The notes under the pieces: model-generated
The model's input: only the letters and a program-made list of their open reading frames with translations
Told to the model about the DNA's origin: nothing
Database searches by the model: none
Origin: Streptomyces sp. P9-A2
GTDB taxonomy: Bacteria > Actinomycetota > Actinomycetes > Streptomycetales > Streptomycetaceae
Direction: 5' to 3'
Length of the DNA stretch: 64,000 nt
Assembly: GCF_036634175.1 (NCBI RefSeq)
Contig: NZ_JAZIFX010000001.1
Location: forward strand, 6,386,001-6,450,000
Translations under genes and position numbers: made by a program
Shown: piece by piece, positions 62,828 to 64,000 of the stretch
Numbering within the stretch: position 1 is the first letter of the stretch
Layout: each line of letters starts with the position of its first letter

Positions 62828-63709
62828 TCATCCACCGTCGGTGTGCTCCGCGGGCTCCGGGGACACCGCGATCAGCGCGGCCAGTTCCTCCGGGGTCCGG
62901 GGCCCGGTGGCCGGGGCTGTCAGCAGACCCTGGGCGCGCAGCAGTCGAGCCGCCGCGATGCCCCACGGAAGCCGCAGTCCCGCCGCCGCGAGGAGGTCCG
63001 TACGGGCCAGCATCTCGGCGACCGGCCCGGTACGCACCCCGGAGGGCGTGAGCAGCGCGGCGTCGTCGGCCCAGCGCAGGGCGAGATCCACGTCATGGGT
63101 CGCCATGACCACCGTGGTGCCCCGCTCGCGCAACCCGGCGAGCGTCGCGAGCAGCCGTTCCTGACCGTCCGGGTCGAGGCCCGCGGTCGGCTCGTCCAGG
63201 ATCAGGACGCGCGGCCGCATCGCCACCGCCCCCGCGATCGCGGTCCGCTTGCGCTGCCCGTAGGACAGCAGATGCGTGGGCCGTTCGGCGAGCGAGGTGA
63301 TGTCGAGCGCGGCCAGCGCCTCCGCGACCCGCGCCCGTACCTCCGTGTCGGACAGCCCGAGGTTCAGCGGCCCGAACGACACGTCCTGGCCCACCGAGGC
63401 CGCGAACAACTGGTCGTCGGGGTCCTGCACCACCAGCTGCACCGTCGTCCGCAGCCGGGTCAGCCCCTTGCGGTCGTACCGGACCGGGCGGCCCGACAAG
63501 GTCAACTCGCCCCCGCTCGGCCGCAGTCCACCGCTCAGCAGCCGCATCAGCGTGGTCTTGCCACTGCCGTTGCGGCCCAGCAGCGCGAGCGCGCGACCCT
63601 CCCGCACCTCGAAGTCGAGGCCGGCGAGCACGGCCGGGCCGTCCTCGTAGGCGAAGGACGCGTCCCGCAGGGCGACCAGGGCGGGTTCGTTCGGCGCGGA
63701 CCCGTTCAC
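62828..63709 (-). CDS. ECF-type cobalt/nickel or vitamin ABC transporter ATPase (CbiO-like)
   Basis: A 293-residue ABC ATPase of the CbiO/EcfA type. Walker A is GRNGSGKTTLMRLL (about 45-58), the Q-loop VVQDPDDQLFAASVGQDVSFG is typical of CbiO/EcfA, the signature reads LLSYGQRKRTAIAG, and Walker B is VLILDEPTAGLDP. It powers an energy-coupling-factor importer with the CbiQ-like protein upstream, which it overlaps by 4 bp. Cobalt or nickel is the usual cargo of CbiO/Q pairs, but the specificity subunit lies outside the window. Confidence 0.92.
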   Translation of the reverse strand: MNGSAPNEPALVALRDASFAYEDGPAVLAGLDFEVREGRALALLGRNGSGKTTLMRLLSGGLRPSGGELTLSGRPVRYDRKGLTRLRTTVQLVVQDPDDQLFAASVGQDVSFGPLNLGLSDTEVRARVAEALAALDITSLAERPTHLLSYGQRKRTAIAGAVAMRPRVLILDEPTAGLDPDGQERLLATLAGLRERGTTVVMATHDVDLALRWADDAALLTPSGVRTGPVAEMLARTDLLAAAGLRLPWGIAAARLLRAQGLLTAPATGPRTPEELAALIAVSPEPAEHTDGG

Positions 63710-64000
63710 GACAGGGGCCTTTCCAGGACGAGGGCGACGACGGCCAGCGCCGCGAGAAGCAACAGGCTCAGGGCGGTGAACCGTACGGAGACACGTGCCT
63801 CGGGCACCAGGACGCGCAGCGTGCCGTCGTAGCCGCGCCCGGCGAGTCCCGCCTGCAGCCGCGCCGCCCGGTCGAAGGACCGGACGAACGCCGTCGCGCC
63901 GAGACCGCCCAGTGAACGCCAGGACGCCGCCCGGGTGGTGTGCCCGAGCCGGGCCGCCTGCGCCTGACCGATCCGGCGCACCGAGTCGAGCAGCAGAAAA
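63706..64000 (-). CDS. CbiQ-type ECF transporter transmembrane protein, C-terminal part (5' truncated)
   Basis: The frame stays open to the window edge, so only the last 97 residues are visible. They include the CbiQ coupling region (RRIGQAQAARLG, FVRSFDRAARLQAGLAGRGYDG) that docks the ATPase through Ala-Arg-Gly-type helices, and one C-terminal membrane helix (ALSLLLLAALAVVALVLERP). The stop overlaps the CbiO start. It is the membrane scaffold of an ECF importer. Upstream genes that would tell the substrate are not visible. Confidence 0.9.
   Translation of the reverse strand, partial: FLLLDSVRRIGQAQAARLGHTTRAASWRSLGGLGATAFVRSFDRAARLQAGLAGRGYDGTLRVLVPEARVSVRFTALSLLLLAALAVVALVLERPLS

Overview
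This is a high-GC actinobacterial chromosome segment, almost certainly from a Streptomyces. The signs are the very strong G/C bias at third codon positions, dense ATGA/GTGA gene overlaps, a DasR-type GntR regulator with dre-like operators, a mycothiol-type maleylpyruvate isomerase, Hen1/Pnkp RNA repair, a SepF-like protein, and only two leucine TTA (bldA-type) codons noticed by eye.

Layout. 1-2.3 kb: end of a FecCD/ATPase ferric-siderophore importer. 2.5-5.3 kb: modABC molybdate importer (minus strand). 5.5-7 kb: a solitary ATPase_2/DUF234-like ATPase behind a 20-bp palindrome. 7.5-9.1 kb: secreted pectate lyase. 9.2-11.7 kb: an MFS gene and an acetyltransferase-TetR operon that share one inverted-repeat operator. 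11.7-17.3 kb (minus strand): a tightly coupled four-gene operon (PhyH-type dioxygenase with a TTA codon, a protein of unassigned family, a PLP decarboxylase fused to a GNAT acetyltransferase, an MFS exporter). It looks like a small bldA-controlled biosynthesis and export unit and is the best candidate for an undescribed system. 17.4-24.7 kb: a Das-like aminosugar uptake locus with a DasR-like regulator (also with a TTA codon), four dre-like sites, an ABC importer, an active-looking GH3 enzyme and a second GH3 that lacks the acid/base dyad.

24.8-28 kb: DHA2-type MFS exporter and a divergent TetR regulator. 28-33 kb: complete 3-hydroxybenzoate/gentisate degradation operon with an IclR regulator. 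33.5-36 kb: two CNNM/CBS membrane proteins. 36.2-41.6 kb: SepF-like protein, P-loop ATPase overlapping a MazG-like pyrophosphohydrolase, a small protein, an F420-type oxidoreductase, a GNAT remnant and a lipoprotein. 42.5-46.6 kb: hen1-pnkp. 46.7-49.1 kb: arginine deiminase and ornithine carbamoyltransferase. 49.1-53.2 kb: HATPase, PaaX-type and PucR-type regulators and small proteins. 53.4-61.5 kb: small membrane protein, flotillin-like SPFH protein and a 1,741-residue AAA+ ATPase, a second candidate system. 61.5-62.5 kb: Fic toxin with a Phd/VbhA-like antitoxin. 62.8-64 kb: CbiO/CbiQ-type ECF transporter, cut by the window edge.

Two themes run through the window. Small regulator-transporter-enzyme modules are bounded by long perfect hairpins. 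Tandem repeats of 15, 18 or 24 bp (multiples of three) sit at protein ends and linkers in many genes. Functional calls rest on motifs and family knowledge; no database search was run.
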